A stretch of DNA of 13,442 nt from Verrucomicrobiota bacterium (lineage in GTDB: Bacteria > Verrucomicrobiota > Verrucomicrobiia > Chthoniobacterales > UBA10450): contig QHPZ01000040.1 in assembly GCA_003219225.1 (NCBI GenBank), forward strand, positions 2,135 through 15,576. The letters are read 5' to 3'. The position numbers were made by a program, and so were the translations under genes. Under the pieces are notes generated by a model, which was not told the origin of the DNA, made no database searches, and saw only the letters and a program-made list of their open reading frames with translations. This document shows positions 13,124-13,442 of the stretch, piece by piece; the first letter of the stretch is position 1, and every line of letters starts with the position of its first letter.

Positions 13124-13442
13124 TCAGGGCCGATTGGCTAAACGTAAGCCGGCGACTTGCTGATTCAAACCGCAATTGATCACAAGCGCACACCGCCCGC
13201 CGCCGACCCGGCTTGCTCGCTCCAAGCCAAATGGCATTTGCGCCGGACCATGGAGGAGCGGGGGGAGCTCGCCAGTTCGCAGCGCCTGCGCTGCGACCAT
13301 CACCTGCCACACACCGCTCGCACCGACGCTCTCACCCAGTGCCGGCTTGACTGTGTAGATCGTTCCATCCAAACGCAGTTGCGAAATTGCTTGCGCCTCC
13401 GCTTGATCGACAAATGTGCCGTTCGCACTGCAGACGATCAGG
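13124..13442 (-). CDS. ketosynthase-like protein, C-terminal part (catalytic His residues replaced)
   Basis: The window holds the last 105 codons; the gene continues past the right edge. Alignment by eye to FabF/KS C-termini is clear: CSANGTFVDQAEAQAI sits where NAHGTGT...E normally is, KPALGESVGASGVWQV where KSMTGHTLGAAG is, then AAQALRTGELPPLL (ALALRTGVVHPTL in FabF), and ALVINCGLNQQVAGLRL at the end. Both catalytic histidines are changed: the first to Asn (ANGT for AHGT), the second to Glu (GES for GHT), and the GFGG loop reads GLNQQ. That is what chain-length-factor (KS-beta) partners look like, so this subunit is probably not a condensing enzyme alone. The active-site Cys region is outside the window. 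It lies just before lptD, which may point to an envelope lipid or aryl-polyene-like pathway; that is inference. Confidence 0.8.
   Translation of the reverse strand, partial: LIVCSANGTFVDQAEAQAISQLRLDGTIYTVKPALGESVGASGVWQVMVAAQALRTGELPPLLHGPAQMPFGLERASRVGGGRCALVINCGLNQQVAGLRLANRP

Noticed and set aside
13278..13295. Perfect 8-base inverted repeat CGCAGCGC/GCGCTGCG with 2-base loop
   Set aside because: It falls exactly on codons for the conserved AAQALR stretch of the ketosynthase, so coding constraint explains it.
13029..13310. N-terminal extension of lptD
   Set aside because: It overlaps the ketosynthase gene on the same strand in another frame, and a signal peptide starts at 13028.
1..13442. 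CRISPR array, tRNA, rRNA, insertion sequence, prophage or att site
   Set aside because: No regular direct repeats with spacers, no cloverleaf-like sequence, no transposase or integrase motif was seen on either strand.

Overview
The window is dense, GC-rich bacterial chromosome with almost no intergenic space. It comes from a Gram-negative organism, because it carries an LptD-type outer-membrane LPS assembly protein and an ExbB/ExbD motor. The mix of long TPR proteins with proline/valine-rich tails, an M29 aminopeptidase, and most genes lacking a Shine-Dalgarno sequence suggests an uncultured soil Verrucomicrobia (Chthoniobacterales-like) genome. That placement is an impression from protein style, not a proof. 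No tRNA, rRNA, IS element, integrase, phage gene or CRISPR array is visible.

Left block, minus strand (1-2837), read right to left: hemB (tetrapyrrole synthesis), then a PD-(D/E)XK nuclease-fold protein whose ATG overlaps the hemB stop (ATGA), then exbB and exbD (inner-membrane proton-driven motor; exbD runs off the left edge). hemB is divergent from coaX (type III pantothenate kinase, plus strand, 2917-3621) across an 80-base gap.

Centre, plus strand (3678-6800): one very long secreted or membrane protein of about 1016 residues that is broken by a +1 frameshift near 5189. The 5' part is a signal peptide plus a gapless tandem duplication of a 216-residue TPR unit. The 3' part is an Ala/Pro linker, one transmembrane helix, a Pro/Val/Glu-rich stalk and a C-terminal array of short FEIA-type beta repeats. 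I do not recognise this architecture as a named family, and it is the most novel item here. A small possible leader ORF with the only strong ribosome binding site I found overlaps its start.

Right block, minus strand (6942-13442), read right to left: the C-terminal end of a ketosynthase-like protein with both catalytic histidines replaced, lptD, ugd (UDP-glucose dehydrogenase), rsmB (16S rRNA m5C methyltransferase, interrupted by an in-frame TGA), and an M29 metallo-aminopeptidase. The ketosynthase, lptD and ugd all fit envelope lipid or polysaccharide work. rsmB and the peptidase are housekeeping passengers.

Two conserved-looking genes are disrupted (one frameshift, one nonsense codon). Either the assembly has point errors or these are real lesions; raw reads would separate the two. 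There is no stretch over 300 bases without a gene. The largest gaps are the convergent 6801-6941 gap and the 3622-3748 gap.
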